A program made the position numbers and the translations under genes. 64,000 nucleotides of DNA from Gammaproteobacteria bacterium (GTDB lineage Bacteria; Gemmatimonadota; Gemmatimonadetes; Longimicrobiales; Gaopeijiaceae), in the NCBI GenBank assembly GCA_028821195.1, contig JAPPHB010000082.1, positions 67,629 to 131,628 of the forward strand, written 5' to 3'. Below, one piece after another: positions 52,034-61,213 of the stretch. The notes below the pieces were generated by a model. It was not told the DNA's origin. It did no database searches and worked only from the letters and a program-made list of their open reading frames with translations. Position 1 is the stretch's first letter. Each line of letters opens with the position of its first letter.

Positions 52034-54526
52034 ATGATGCAGATAGCCCGGTCGAGGGAACGCATCCTTCCGCGTCCCATCGAGCAGGAGATGCGGGAGT
52101 CGTTCCTCGACTACTCGATGAGCGTCATCGTGCAACGGGCGCTGCCGGATGTGCGCGACGGCCTCAAGCCGGTGCACCGGCGCATCCTCTTCGCCATGCA
52201 CGAGCTGGGGCTGGCCCCGGACCGGAGCTACAAGAAGAGCGCCACCGTGGTCGGGGACGTGCTGGGCAAGTACCACCCGCACGGGGACAGCGCGGTCTAC
52301 GACGCCCTTGTGCGCATGGTGCAGGACTTCTCGCTGCGCTATCCGCTGGTGGACGGTCAGGGCAACTTCGGTTCCATCGACGGGGATCCGGCGGCTGCGT
52401 ACCGCTACACCGAGGCGCGCCTCTCGCGGGTGGCCGCCGATCTTCTGACCGACATCGCCCGGGACACCGTCGACTGGACGCCCAACTTCGACGACCGCCT
52501 GCAGGAGCCGGTCGTGGTGCCCTCGCGGCTCCCCAACCTGCTGATGAACGGCAGCGCCGGGATCGCGGTGGGGATGAGCACGAACGTGCCGCCGCACAAC
52601 CTCGGCGAGCTGGTTGCGGCGATCAGGAAGCTGGCGGACGACGAGGAACCGACGTTGGACGAGCTGATGGAGGTCATTCCCGGGCCGGATTTTCCGACCG
52701 GCGGCTTCATCGTCGGGCGCAAGGGCATCCGGGAGATGTACCGCACAGGCCGGGGACGCATCGTCATGCGGGCGCGCGTGATGCGCGAAAAGATCCGCGG
52801 CGGGAGGGAGCAGCTGGTGATTGCCGAGCTGCCCTACGCCACCTCGAAGTCCAAGATCATCGCCCAGATCACCGGCCTGTCGCGCAAAGGGGCGCTCTCC
52901 GAGGTGTCCAACCTGCGCGACGAGTCCGACCGCGACGGCGTCCGCCTGGTTATCGAACTGAAGCGTGGCGCCGACGCCGGCACGGTGCTGAAGCGGCTCT
53001 TCCGGCGCACCAGCCTGCAATCCACCTTCGGCGCCATTCTGCTGGCGCTGGACGGGGGCGAGCCGCGCGAGTTCACCCTGAAGGAGATGCTGGAGCGCTT
53101 CCGCGACCACCGCGTTGAGGTCATCCGGCGACGATCGCAGCATGAGCTCGCAAAGGCGGAAGACCGCGCGCACGTCGTCGAAGGCATCCTGCGCGCCCTC
53201 GATTTCATCGATGAGGTGATCGCGATCATCCGTTCCTCGGAGGATCGCGCGCAGGCGGCGGAGCGGCTGCAGGGCGAGCTGGATCTGACGGAGCGGCAGG
53301 CCGGCGCCATCCTGGACATGCAACTGGCGCACCTGACCTCGCTCGAGCGGCAGAAGCTGGAAGGCGAACTCGTCAGGCTGCGGAAGACCATCCGCCGGCT
53401 CCGCCACATCCTGTCGAGCGAGTACCGCCAGTTGCAGGTGATGCTCGAGGAGCTGGAGGAAGGGGTGCGGGAGTTCGGTGATGCGCGCCGCACGACCATT
53501 CTGGACAGAAAGGCCGCCTCGCAGGAGACCGTGGAGGCCGCGGAGGCGGACGAGGACGCGGTGGTCACCGTCAGCCACCAGGGGTTCGTGAAGCGCATGC
53601 CCGTGCATCTGTACCGCCGCCGGCTGGCGAGCGGCAAGCTGCTCGCGGGGATGGCGCGCTACCCGGACGACTACTTGGAACGCCTTTTCGTCGCGCGCAC
53701 CCAGGGGTGGATCCTGGCCTTCACGGAAGGCGGCCACGTCCACTTCCTGAGCGTGGCCGACGTGCCCGAGAGCGGACTGGCGTCGCGCGGGCAGTCGCTC
53801 TACAGCCTCACCGCGGGCAGCCGCGCGGATCCGTTCACCGCGCTCCTGCAGGTCGACACAATGACCGGGGAGGGACAGGTGGTGTTCGTGACCGAGCGCG
53901 GCACGGTGAAGCGGACCCGCCTGTCGGAGTTCTCGAACCCCCGGCCGGCCGGGCTGGCCGCCTCCCGGGTGCGGCCGGGCGACCGCATCGTCACGGTGAT
54001 GCTCTCGGAGGGCGGCGCCGACGTCATGCTGGCGACGCGCGATGGCCGCGCGATCCGCTTCGCCGAGGGGCAGGTGCCGGTCGTGGGTCGGACCGCGTTC
54101 GGGGTGAAGGGCATCGGGCTGCGCGGCGACGACCTGGTGGTGTCCGCGCTCATGATCCGCCGGGAAGGCACGGTGCTGGCGGTGTCCGACCAGGGGTGGG
54201 GCCGGCGCACGGACGTGAACGACTATCCGCGGCGGAAGCGCGGCGGCCTGGGCGTGGTGATGCGCGCGCCCGGCGACCGCCAAGGAAGCCTGATCGGCGC
54301 GATCGAGGTCCTCGACCAGGACGCGGTCATGCTCGTGACGGCGGCCGGCCGGATCACCCAGGTGGTGGCGGGGGACTTGCCGGTGACCGGGAAGGGCGCG
54401 CGGGGCAGGCGGTTGGCCGAGGTGGAGGTGGGCGACCGCGTGGTCCGGGTGACCCGCAGCCAGGGGGGCGGGGGGTCACCGGAGAAGACGGCACGAGAGG
54501 AGACGGCGCCGCTCTTCGCGGGGTGA
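52034..54526 (+). CDS. gyrA: Type IIA topoisomerase subunit A (GyrA/ParC)
   Basis: This 830-residue protein starts at ATG 52034 with GAGGAG six nt upstream. It has the GyrA/ParC core [20 protein letters not shown], quinolone-region [13 protein letters not shown] with Ser86 and Asp90, and catalytic Arg124-Tyr125 in [10 protein letters not shown] coiled-coil and a six-repeat beta-pinwheel C-terminus follow. The segment [12 protein letters not shown] resembles a GyrA-box. Length and pinwheel favour GyrA over ParC, but the choice is not certain. It cuts and passes DNA with GyrB. The C-terminal tail is acidic. A terminator follows. Confidence 0.88.
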   Translation: MMQIARSRERILPRPIEQEMRESFLDYSMSVIVQRALPDVRDGLKPVHRRILFAMHELGLAPDRSYKKSATVVGDVLGKYHPHGDSAVYDALVRMVQDFSLRYPLVDGQGNFGSIDGDPAAAYRYTEARLSRVAADLLTDIARDTVDWTPNFDDRLQEPVVVPSRLPNLLMNGSAGIAVGMSTNVPPHNLGELVAAIRKLADDEEPTLDELMEVIPGPDFPTGGFIVGRKGIREMYRTGRGRIVMRARVMREKIRGGREQLVIAELPYATSKSKIIAQITGLSRKGALSEVSNLRDESDRDGVRLVIELKRGADAGTVLKRLFRRTSLQSTFGAILLALDGGEPREFTLKEMLERFRDHRVEVIRRRSQHELAKAEDRAHVVEGILRALDFIDEVIAIIRSSEDRAQAAERLQGELDLTERQAGAILDMQLAHLTSLERQKLEGELVRLRKTIRRLRHILSSEYRQLQVMLEELEEGVREFGDARRTTILDRKAASQETVEAAEADEDAVVTVSHQGFVKRMPVHLYRRRLASGKLLAGMARYPDDYLERLFVARTQGWILAFTEGGHVHFLSVADVPESGLASRGQSLYSLTAGSRADPFTALLQVDTMTGEGQVVFVTERGTVKRTRLSEFSNPRPAGLAASRVRPGDRIVTVMLSEGGADVMLATRDGRAIRFAEGQVPVVGRTAFGVKGIGLRGDDLVVSALMIRREGTVLAVSDQGWGRRTDVNDYPRRKRGGLGVVMRAPGDRQGSLIGAIEVLDQDAVMLVTAAGRITQVVAGDLPVTGKGARGRRLAEVEVGDRVVRVTRSQGGGGSPEKTAREETAPLFAG

Positions 54527-54584
54527 GAGGTCGAAGCTCGGAGGGATCGCATTGTCCGAAGATCCGACTCGTGCCGCTACGTCT

Positions 54585-54612
54585 AACGCTAACTGGAGTT
54601 GGCGTTTTATTG
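54585..54612 (+). terminator. Intrinsic terminator after the topoisomerase gene
   Basis: AACGCTAACT (54585-54594) pairs with AGTTGGCGTT (54597-54606), giving an eight- to ten-base-pair stem with a short loop, followed by a T-rich tail TTATTG. It lies 59 nt after the gyrA-type stop. Confidence 0.7.
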
Positions 54613-54639
54613 TAGGACGACGGGAGAGGGGACGACAAA

Positions 54640-54792
54640 GTTGTCTTCGTCTTGCGGGAACGGGCAAATGGCCCGCTCGGTTAAGCCTTTAGCTTGAACC
54701 TGCGGCAGGTTGCGTCGATGGCGACCGACGAACTGCGAAGCGCCTCCACGTCCGCCGGCACGGGCGGCGGTGGAAACGCAGTAGTTTCAGCC
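54640..54792. other. Intergenic segment with several inverted repeats (possible structured RNA)
   Basis: The gap between the convergent gyrA-type and beta-propeller genes has successive short hairpins: GACAA/TTGTC (54643-54654), CGGGC/GCCCG (54661-54675), AACCTGC/GCAGGTT (54697-54711), GTCG/CGAC (54715-54726) and GAAAC/GTTTC (54773-54788, whose last bases overlap the propeller gene stop). No ORF of interest is seen. It may be a small RNA or simply terminator-like DNA. Confidence 0.3.
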
Positions 54793-55947
54793 TAAGTCGA
54801 GCCATGTACAGCCGCTCGTATCGATTCGGTAGGCTCGAATCCAAGTCAGGAGGTCGTCCTCAGCCTCGTTGAGGCGTCGGTCAAGGAGGAAGAGGGTGTC
54901 TCGAGCCACCGTGTGAACTGGACGCATTTCGTTCGAGTAGGGCACGGGCGCATCGACGCACGCGGTCGTGCGATCGGGGGCGATGATGCTCAGGTACACT
55001 TCCGATGTGATGTTCCCGGCAGGCAACTCTCCGTCCAGCGTGGAGTCGTGATGCAGCACGACTGTGCTGCCATCCGACATGCGGTAGAGCCCATACATCG
55101 AAGAAGCCGCCTCAAACATCTCCGTCATTGAGCTAAAGGACTGCAGGTCATCGAATACCTCTTGGACGTTGGGCGGAACGCCTCTGCGCTTCGTGTTGGG
55201 AAGACGGAGGGTGTCCAGAAGCACGCCATCCAGCGTGGAGAGGTAGATCTCGTTCAGCCCGCTCATTCCAGACAGCAACGTATCGGACCAGGCGACGACA
55301 CTGCCAAAGGACTGAAAAGCCGCGAACCTGCCGAGGCCCTCCAACGATCGCTGATAGGGCGCGGGAAGGGGAACGACATAGTCGATCGCCGTTTCGGGGT
55401 AGCGCCAGACGGCTGCCATCGTCCCGTTCGCCAGGTCGCGAGTTGGAAACACCACTCCGCGATCCACCACTGATACACCCCCCGTCCCGGGCCGCCCACC
55501 GTAGGGCTGCTCGCCAACGTAGGCGCCGTCATGCTTGGAGAAGAGTTGTAGGAGATTGCGGCGGTTTCCGGCACCAACCACAACTGAATCGCCCAGGACG
55601 AAAGCGGTCGAGATGGAGCGGAACTCGCCGGGGCCGCTCCCCGGACGACCGTAGAACTGCCGGAGCTTGCCGTCCCGTTCGTATCTGAGGATCCGGTTTT
55701 GGTAGAAGTCCGAGATCAAGAACGAACCGTCAGCGGTGTCCACTACCAAACTGAAGGGGTTGCCAAGATAGAACCGATCGTTCTCGTCGAGGAGAACGCT
55801 ATCGACAACCGTGACGGCAGGCCCGGCTGTTGCGCGGTCCACACTGGGATCCGGCTCGCTCCCGCATCCGACGGCAACAAGTGCCGCGAATGCGGCGAAG
55901 CCGACGATGGGGCAAGCGGCCAGTCGGGGAATGCTCGGGGTCGTCAC
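54787..55947 (-). CDS. Six-bladed beta-propeller lipoprotein
   Basis: This 386-residue protein starts at GTG 55947, with GAGGAG upstream and a lipobox (VAVGC, Cys about 28). Blades show FLISDFYQNRILRYERDGKL, FYGRPGSGPGEFRSISTAF and VLGDSVVVGAGNRRNLLQLF. The GxGPGEF loop is the same as in the lipoprotein at 32619. It is divergent from the LRR-metzincin gene and shares a 236-bp intergenic region with it. Codons are less GC-biased than average here. Confidence 0.82.
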   Translation of the reverse strand: MTTPSIPRLAACPIVGFAAFAALVAVGCGSEPDPSVDRATAGPAVTVVDSVLLDENDRFYLGNPFSLVVDTADGSFLISDFYQNRILRYERDGKLRQFYGRPGSGPGEFRSISTAFVLGDSVVVGAGNRRNLLQLFSKHDGAYVGEQPYGGRPGTGGVSVVDRGVVFPTRDLANGTMAAVWRYPETAIDYVVPLPAPYQRSLEGLGRFAAFQSFGSVVAWSDTLLSGMSGLNEIYLSTLDGVLLDTLRLPNTKRRGVPPNVQEVFDDLQSFSSMTEMFEAASSMYGLYRMSDGSTVVLHHDSTLDGELPAGNITSEVYLSIIAPDRTTACVDAPVPYSNEMRPVHTVARDTLFLLDRRLNEAEDDLLTWIRAYRIDTSGCTWLDLG

Positions 55948-56099
55948 GCCGGGGTTCTCCTCAAACAAGCGACATCGCAACAGGATGAATCCCAATTTAG
56001 CGGTTGCCTTCGTCGGAGCGCGCGCACCGCCCCGCACAGGCGTGAACGCCCGCACTCTCCCGGCCGTCTGGTCTGGAGGGATGCCGCTCCCTGAGCTGC

Positions 56100-56122
56100 A
56101 ACCCTGACGTTACGTTACGGTT
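56100..56122. repeat. 23-bp imperfect palindrome, copy 2
   Basis: Arms AACCCTGACGT (56100-56110) and ACGTTACGGTT (56112-56122) around one T. Sixteen bases match the inverted copy at 31637-31652 exactly. It lies 62 nt before the LRR-metzincin gene, in the divergent gap with the beta-propeller lipoprotein gene. This position suits an operator; the rest of the 236-bp gap shows no clear feature. Confidence 0.6.
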
Positions 56123-56183
56123 TGTGGCTCCGGGGTGAGCCGCGTCAGACCCGTAGCATCCCCGCTCGGCCAGGCAAAGCGGC

Positions 56184-59100
56184 ATGAAACGTCCGAGATC
56201 ACGCGTCTGGGTACTGGGCTTTTGCATCGCCCTGCTGGCCGTCTGCTCGGACGACCCGGCGCCGACCGCCCCGACCTCGGCACCTCCTCCCGAGGAGCCC
56301 GCTACCGCCGACCGGGCCGCGCTCATCGCCTTCTACAACGCGGCGGGCGGGGCGACGCACTGGCGTGAGGCGAAGAACTGGAACACCTCCGAGAGCATCG
56401 ACAAGTGGCAGGGGGTCCTGACCAACCTGGCCGGCTTCGTGACCGAGCTGTCGCTTCCCGGCAACAATCTCTCGGGAACGCTCCCGCCCGAACTCGGGAA
56501 TCTTACACATCTGCGATGGCTGGTTCTGAACGGCAATGAGCTGACGGGGGCGATTCCGGCAGAGCTCGGGAATCTGGCACAGCTGAGAGGGCTGGTTCTC
56601 GACAACAACGAACTGACGGGTCCGATCCCGCCGGCGTTGGGGGAACTGAGCCAGCTGACCGTCCTCGATCTCACCGGCAACAACCTTAACGGGGCGATCC
56701 CGGCTCAACTCGGGGCACTGCCGCGCCTCGACTCCCTGCAGCTCGGCAACAACGACCTGTCCGGCCCGATTCCGCCCGAGTTGGGTGACCTGGGGTCTCT
56801 GCGGAGGCTTCGCCTGTCGTTCAATCGGCTGTCGGGTGGCGTGCCGCCCGAACTCGGCAAGCTGACGGATCTCGCGTACCTGAGCGTCAGCAACAACGAA
56901 CTGACCGGTTCGATTCCGTCGGAACTGGCGAATCTGAGTGCGATTCGCTTCCTGTCGGTTTCGCGCAACAACCTGACGGGCGCGATTCCGCCCGCGTGGG
57001 GCGACCTGACCACCCTGGAGCAACTGTATCTCTACGACAACGAACTCACCGGTGAAATCCCGGTCTCGCTGGAGAACCTGTCGGAACTGGAGCTGCTCTG
57101 GATCCACGAGAACGGGCTTTCCAGTCCCTTGCCCGAGGGATTCAGCCACCTCACGGCGCTTCAGGAACTGCGGGCTGCGGACAACAGGCTCAGCGGCGGG
57201 CTGCCCCACGATCTCGGCCAACTGGAGGCCTTGACCCGGATCGAACTCGATGGGAACCACGACCTTGCCGGCTTGCTTCCGCGGAGCATGCTGGACCTGA
57301 GGTTCCTGGAGGAGTTGTCGTACGGCGCGACCGGCCTGTGCGCTCAAGTCGACGACGAGTTCCAGAAGTGGCTGCGAAGGATTCCGGATGGCGACAGGGC
57401 GGATTGCGATGTCGGGCAGGTTGAGCGCCTTGCTCTCAACGACCTGCACGATCTGACCGACGGCCCGTCCTGGGCCAATCGGACGGCGTGGGGGACGGAC
57501 GCTCCCCTCGGAGACTGGCATGGTGTGGCCACCGAAGATGGACGCGTCGTGGAAGTGGCTCTGCCCGCCAACGGCTTGTCGGGCCCGCTGCCCGCGGAGA
57601 TCGCCAACCTCCTGAAGCTCACGGTGCTGGACCTGACCGCGAACGAATTGTCCGGTGCGCTTCCGGGGACCGTAGCCGGACTGGAGGAGCTTGCCGAGTT
57701 GCGCGTGAGCCGGAACGCGGGGCTGGAGGGTGTGCTTCCCTTTGCTCTCCGGCGCCTGGAACGGATCCGGGTGCTGCACTACGACGACACCGGCCTGTGC
57801 GCGTCTCCATCGGCGGGCTTTCAGGCATGGTACACCGCGATCGCGGAGACCGCGGGCGCCATCTGCGCCAACGCGGAAGAAGTCACGGTCTCCATGCCGA
57901 TGGTCTACCTGACCCAGTCGGTCCAGACCCCGTCGGGGAGCGTACGCCTGGTGGCCAACCGGCCAGCACTGTTGCGGGCGTTCGTAACAGCCGGGCAACC
58001 AGGCGGGTTCTTCGAGCCCCAGGTCGTTGCGGTGCTCACCGGGCCGGACGGAGACGACGTTCACCGCGTGACGATGACCCGCCATGCCAGCGAGATCCCG
58101 GTGGAAGTGGACGAGGGCGACCTTGAGCTGTCGTACAACGCAGTGATTCCCGGCGAGATCATCGTCCCGGGGGTCGAGATGGTCGTCGAGGTGGACCCCG
58201 AGGGAGCTGTGCCCATTACCGCCGAAAGCGAACCCCGTTTCCCGCACGAGGGCTCCGACTCGCTGAACGTGGTGCCGGTGTCCGCAATGCAGCTCACGCT
58301 GGTTCCGGTCATCACAACTGCGGAGCCCGACACCTCGGTTCTGAGCTGGGTGCGGAACGTCTCCGCCGACAGCCCCCAATTGGGACTGCTCAAGCACGCG
58401 TTCCCGTTTGCCGAGTTCAGCGTCCGTCCTCGCGAGCCCTACTACACGTCGCAGAATCTCGCCACCAACGTCGGGCGCTCTGCGCTTTTTGGAGAACTCG
58501 AAGCGGTGCGGGCAACGGAAGGCGACACGGGCTACTACTACGGCGTCGTCGCCAACATGGGAGGGGGCATCGCAGGTCTGGGGCAGTTGCCCGGCCGGGT
58601 GAGCATCGGCATCAGGAGGCGGACCACGCTGGCGCACGAAGTTGGACACAACCTCTCTCTCAGGCATGCGCCATGCGGCGGTGCCGGCGGCGTCGATCCG
58701 GACTTTCCCTACCCGGACGGAAGCATCGGCGTATGGGGATACGACTTCCGGAATGGATCGATGGTGCCACCGGACCGCAGCAAGGACATCATGACCTATT
58801 GCCGGACGTTGCCATGGCTGAGCGACTACTATTTCGAGAAAGTGATCGACCATCGGGCGGAGTTGGCGGATAGCGCCGCGAGCGCCTTGGCGGCTGGGTC
58901 GAATCGGCCTGCCGACATGCTGGTGCTTGGGGGCGGAATGGCTGATGGCGAGTTGTGGCTCGAACCGGTGTTCTCGATCCGCTCGGCGGCAAAACTTCCC
59001 CGGGCGAATGGTCCCTACCGAATTCGGGGAACCGACCAGGATGGCCGGACGCTGTTCTCGCTGGACTTTACCCCCACCTCGGACGGGCACGGCGGCAGGC

Positions 59101-59360
59101 ACTTCTTCTTCACGGTGCCGATTGAGCCCGGTTGGGAAGACGCGCTCGACCGCATTACGCTGACGGGGCCGGAAGGCGTGGCGTACCTGGACCAGGCCGA
59201 CGACCGCCGAATCACGGTGGTGACGGAACGGGGATCGGGGCGCGTCCGCGCCATCCTCCGGGACTGGGACGGAGCGCTGCCGGATGAGCTCGGCAACGCG
59301 GCCGACCTGGAAGTGAGCATGACCCGCGGGCCCCGGGAGGCGGTAAGGCTGCGGAGGTGA
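56184..59360 (+). CDS. Lipoprotein with plant-type leucine-rich repeats and metzincin-like peptidase
   Basis: The 1058-residue protein starts at ATG 56184. Its signal peptide ends at a lipobox (LLAVC). An N-terminal cap (ALIAFYNAAGGATHWREAKN, then W) precedes about eleven plant-type LRRs (L-x-x-N-x-L-x-G-x-I/L-P) to about residue 390, then a second, shorter cap and LRR set (about 420-530). A C-terminal peptidase region has HEVGHNLSLRH (about 817-827, HExxHxxxxxH) and a Met-turn-like SKDIMTYC. A beta-domain ends the protein. It is a surface zinc-protease candidate with a binding LRR front. Confidence 0.88.
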   Translation: MKRPRSRVWVLGFCIALLAVCSDDPAPTAPTSAPPPEEPATADRAALIAFYNAAGGATHWREAKNWNTSESIDKWQGVLTNLAGFVTELSLPGNNLSGTLPPELGNLTHLRWLVLNGNELTGAIPAELGNLAQLRGLVLDNNELTGPIPPALGELSQLTVLDLTGNNLNGAIPAQLGALPRLDSLQLGNNDLSGPIPPELGDLGSLRRLRLSFNRLSGGVPPELGKLTDLAYLSVSNNELTGSIPSELANLSAIRFLSVSRNNLTGAIPPAWGDLTTLEQLYLYDNELTGEIPVSLENLSELELLWIHENGLSSPLPEGFSHLTALQELRAADNRLSGGLPHDLGQLEALTRIELDGNHDLAGLLPRSMLDLRFLEELSYGATGLCAQVDDEFQKWLRRIPDGDRADCDVGQVERLALNDLHDLTDGPSWANRTAWGTDAPLGDWHGVATEDGRVVEVALPANGLSGPLPAEIANLLKLTVLDLTANELSGALPGTVAGLEELAELRVSRNAGLEGVLPFALRRLERIRVLHYDDTGLCASPSAGFQAWYTAIAETAGAICANAEEVTVSMPMVYLTQSVQTPSGSVRLVANRPALLRAFVTAGQPGGFFEPQVVAVLTGPDGDDVHRVTMTRHASEIPVEVDEGDLELSYNAVIPGEIIVPGVEMVVEVDPEGAVPITAESEPRFPHEGSDSLNVVPVSAMQLTLVPVITTAEPDTSVLSWVRNVSADSPQLGLLKHAFPFAEFSVRPREPYYTSQNLATNVGRSALFGELEAVRATEGDTGYYYGVVANMGGGIAGLGQLPGRVSIGIRRRTTLAHEVGHNLSLRHAPCGGAGGVDPDFPYPDGSIGVWGYDFRNGSMVPPDRSKDIMTYCRTLPWLSDYYFEKVIDHRAELADSAASALAAGSNRPADMLVLGGGMADGELWLEPVFSIRSAAKLPRANGPYRIRGTDQDGRTLFSLDFTPTSDGHGGRHFFFTVPIEPGWEDALDRITLTGPEGVAYLDQADDRRITVVTERGSGRVRAILRDWDGALPDELGNAADLEVSMTRGPREAVRLRR

Positions 59361-59401
59361 CGGGGGCCGCGGCCAGCTCGACGCCCCTGCCCCCGTCATC
59401 C

Positions 59402-59863
59402 CTATTCAACGTACGCCCAAAGCCATTCACGGCTCTCGCGGTCCAGCGCGCGGGTGTCGCGCACATGGTAGAGATCGCCGGAGACGTCCCGGATCAGGAA
59501 GCTCGAATCTGACAGCTGACGGGGCCAGTCGTCGCGCCTGGTCTGAAACGAGCGCGGACCCTGGCGCGTCTCGACCCGCCAGTACCGGATCTCCACTTCA
59601 TCCTCCACCGCGTGAATGCGCGTCACCTCCAGCACAAAGCCGGCCGCGGCGAGCGCGTCTTCGAGGGCCGCGCGCGATCTCGCGTCGAGTTCGCCGGGCT
59701 CGCGGACCAGGGCAACCTCGTCCTCCTCGGCATCCCGCAGCGAGACGAACCGACCTGGCTCCGACCAGGGAAAGCATCGGTGCACCTTCACCCGGACCTC
59801 GCGGTCTGGGGTCCGCGCCCACAGCTGTCCGTCGACGTGTCGCTCCAACCGCAGGCCTTGCAT
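59402..59863 (-). CDS. DUF1854 protein associated with an ABC exporter
   Basis: This 153-residue protein begins 3 nt after the ABC transporter stop. It has DREVRVKVHRCFPWSEPGRF then VSLRDAEEDEVALVR, the DUF1854 core, and RYWRVETRQGPRSFQTRRDD near the middle. DUF1854 genes commonly follow ABC exporters. It could be an accessory or regulatory partner. With the exporter 5'-truncated, its current use is uncertain. Confidence 0.82.
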   Translation of the reverse strand: MQGLRLERHVDGQLWARTPDREVRVKVHRCFPWSEPGRFVSLRDAEEDEVALVREPGELDARSRAALEDALAAAGFVLEVTRIHAVEDEVEIRYWRVETRQGPRSFQTRRDDWPRQLSDSSFLIRDVSGDLYHVRDTRALDRESREWLWAYVE

Positions 59864-59866
59864 GTC

Positions 59867-61130
59867 TCAGTCCTCCCGTTGTCGTGGACGCTGCATCTCG
59901 AGCTGCATCTCGTGCAGACGGCGATAGATGCCGTTCGGGTTCGCAAGCAGCTCCTCGTGCGTGCCGGCTTCCGCCAGTCTGCCGTCCTTCATCACGAACA
60001 GACGCGATGCGCGATGCAGGGTGGACAGGCGGTGCGCGATCGCGAACACCGTGCGCCCGGCCACCAGCCGGTCCAGCGCCTCCTGAATCTTCCGCTCCGT
60101 CTCCGTGTCCACCGCACTGGTAGCCTCGTCGAGGATGAGGATGCGCGGGTCGTGCAGGATCGCCCGCGCGATCGACACCCGCTGCCTCTCTCCGCCGGAA
60201 AGCGTCTGTCCCCGTTCGCCCACCACGGTGTCGTAGCCGTGCGGAAGTCGGCAGATGAAGTCGTGCGCGTTGGCGGCCTTTCCGGCTTCGATCACCCGAT
60301 CCAGATCCGCCTCCGGATGTCCGTAGCGGATGTTCTCGACGACGGTGCCGTGGAACAGATACGGGTCCTGGAGCACCATGCCCATCTGGCGGCGGTAGTG
60401 CCCGATCTCGAGCGACCTGATGTCGACGCCGTCGATGCGGATGGTCCCGCCGGTGGTGTCGTGGAAGCGCGCGATCAGGTTTACGACCGTCGTCTTGCCG
60501 CCCCCGGACGGACCCACCAGGCCGATCATCTCGCCGGGCTCCACGTCGAAGCTCACCCCGCGCAGGACCTGGCGCACGCCGTCGTACCCGAACGTCACCG
60601 AATCGAAGGACACGCGGCCTGCCAGGGGCTCCAGCCGCACCGGCCGCGGCTGCTCCACGATCTCCGGTTCGGTGTCGAGCACCTCGAAGACGCGGTGCGC
60701 CGAGCTTGTCGCGCGGTTCATGGTGCGCGCCATCTGGCCGATGATCTCCACCGGCCCGATGAACATGGTGGTGTAGAGCAGGAACGAGACGAAGGTGCCC
60801 GCCGACAGGCCGGGGTCCGCGCCGGGCCCTTCCAGCAGCCGCGGCAGTGCGAACGCCCACACCGCCACCGTCGTGCCGTGCACCGCAAGCATCAGCCCCG
60901 GCCAGAAGGTCGTCCACATTCGGTGGATGCGGTTGTACTCCTCCGTCACGCTCGCATTGCGCCGGTCGAAGCGCTGCGCCTCCCTCTCCTCCTGGTTGAA
61001 GGTCTTCACCACGCGCATGCCGGGAATCGTGTCCGAGAGGATGTCGGTCACGCCGGACCACTTGCGCCAAGCGCGCATGAAGAGGCGCTGGATGCGCTCG
61101 CCATGCAGGTAGATGGCCCAGCATTCGTAA
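59867..61130 (-). pseudogene. ABC exporter (fused permease/ATPase) lacking its N-terminal half of the membrane domain
   Basis: The reading frame has a late TM region (SGVTDILSDTIPGMRVVKTF, MWTTFWPGLMLAVHG, FLLYTTMFIGPVEIIGQM) and an intact NBD: Walker A GPSGGGKTT, signature LSGGERQRVSIARAI, Walker B ILILDEATSAVD and the switch His in FAIAHRLSTL. Family similarity ends upstream of about 61130 (WAIYLHGERIQRLF), where the sequence passes into the end of the integrase module. At least 150 residues with the first TM helices are missing. ATG 61078 could still start a 403-residue product. The missing part may lie right of the window. Confidence 0.75.
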
Positions 61131-61159
61131 TCAGGTGCGGATGCTGTTGTAACCGTGTG

Positions 61160-61188
61160 ACTTACGGGATTCAGCGGGCGAGTTCCCG
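61160..61188. repeat. Integrase-module end repeat, copy 1
   Basis: A 29-bp sequence starting ACTTACGGGAT, followed by CAGCGGGCGA and TTCCCG blocks, recurs at 62788-62816 with two mismatches, just past the 3' end of each recombinase gene. It marks the boundary with the truncated ABC exporter gene and may contain or flank the crossover site. Confidence 0.6.
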
Positions 61189-61213
61189 TTGATTGACTCC
61201 CGCCGACTGGATT

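Noticed and set aside
54575..54620. GTCTAAC and GCGTTAG-like boxes resembling an integron attC site.
   Set aside because: Only one end matches the attC consensus, no complementary box lies within the expected distance, and the sequence is explained as an intrinsic terminator.
56199..59399. A 1066-codon open frame on the reverse strand opposite the LRR-metzincin gene.
   Set aside because: It is Arg/Pro/Val-rich without domains; it mirrors the high-GC codon pattern of the real gene and the LRR protein has clear motifs.
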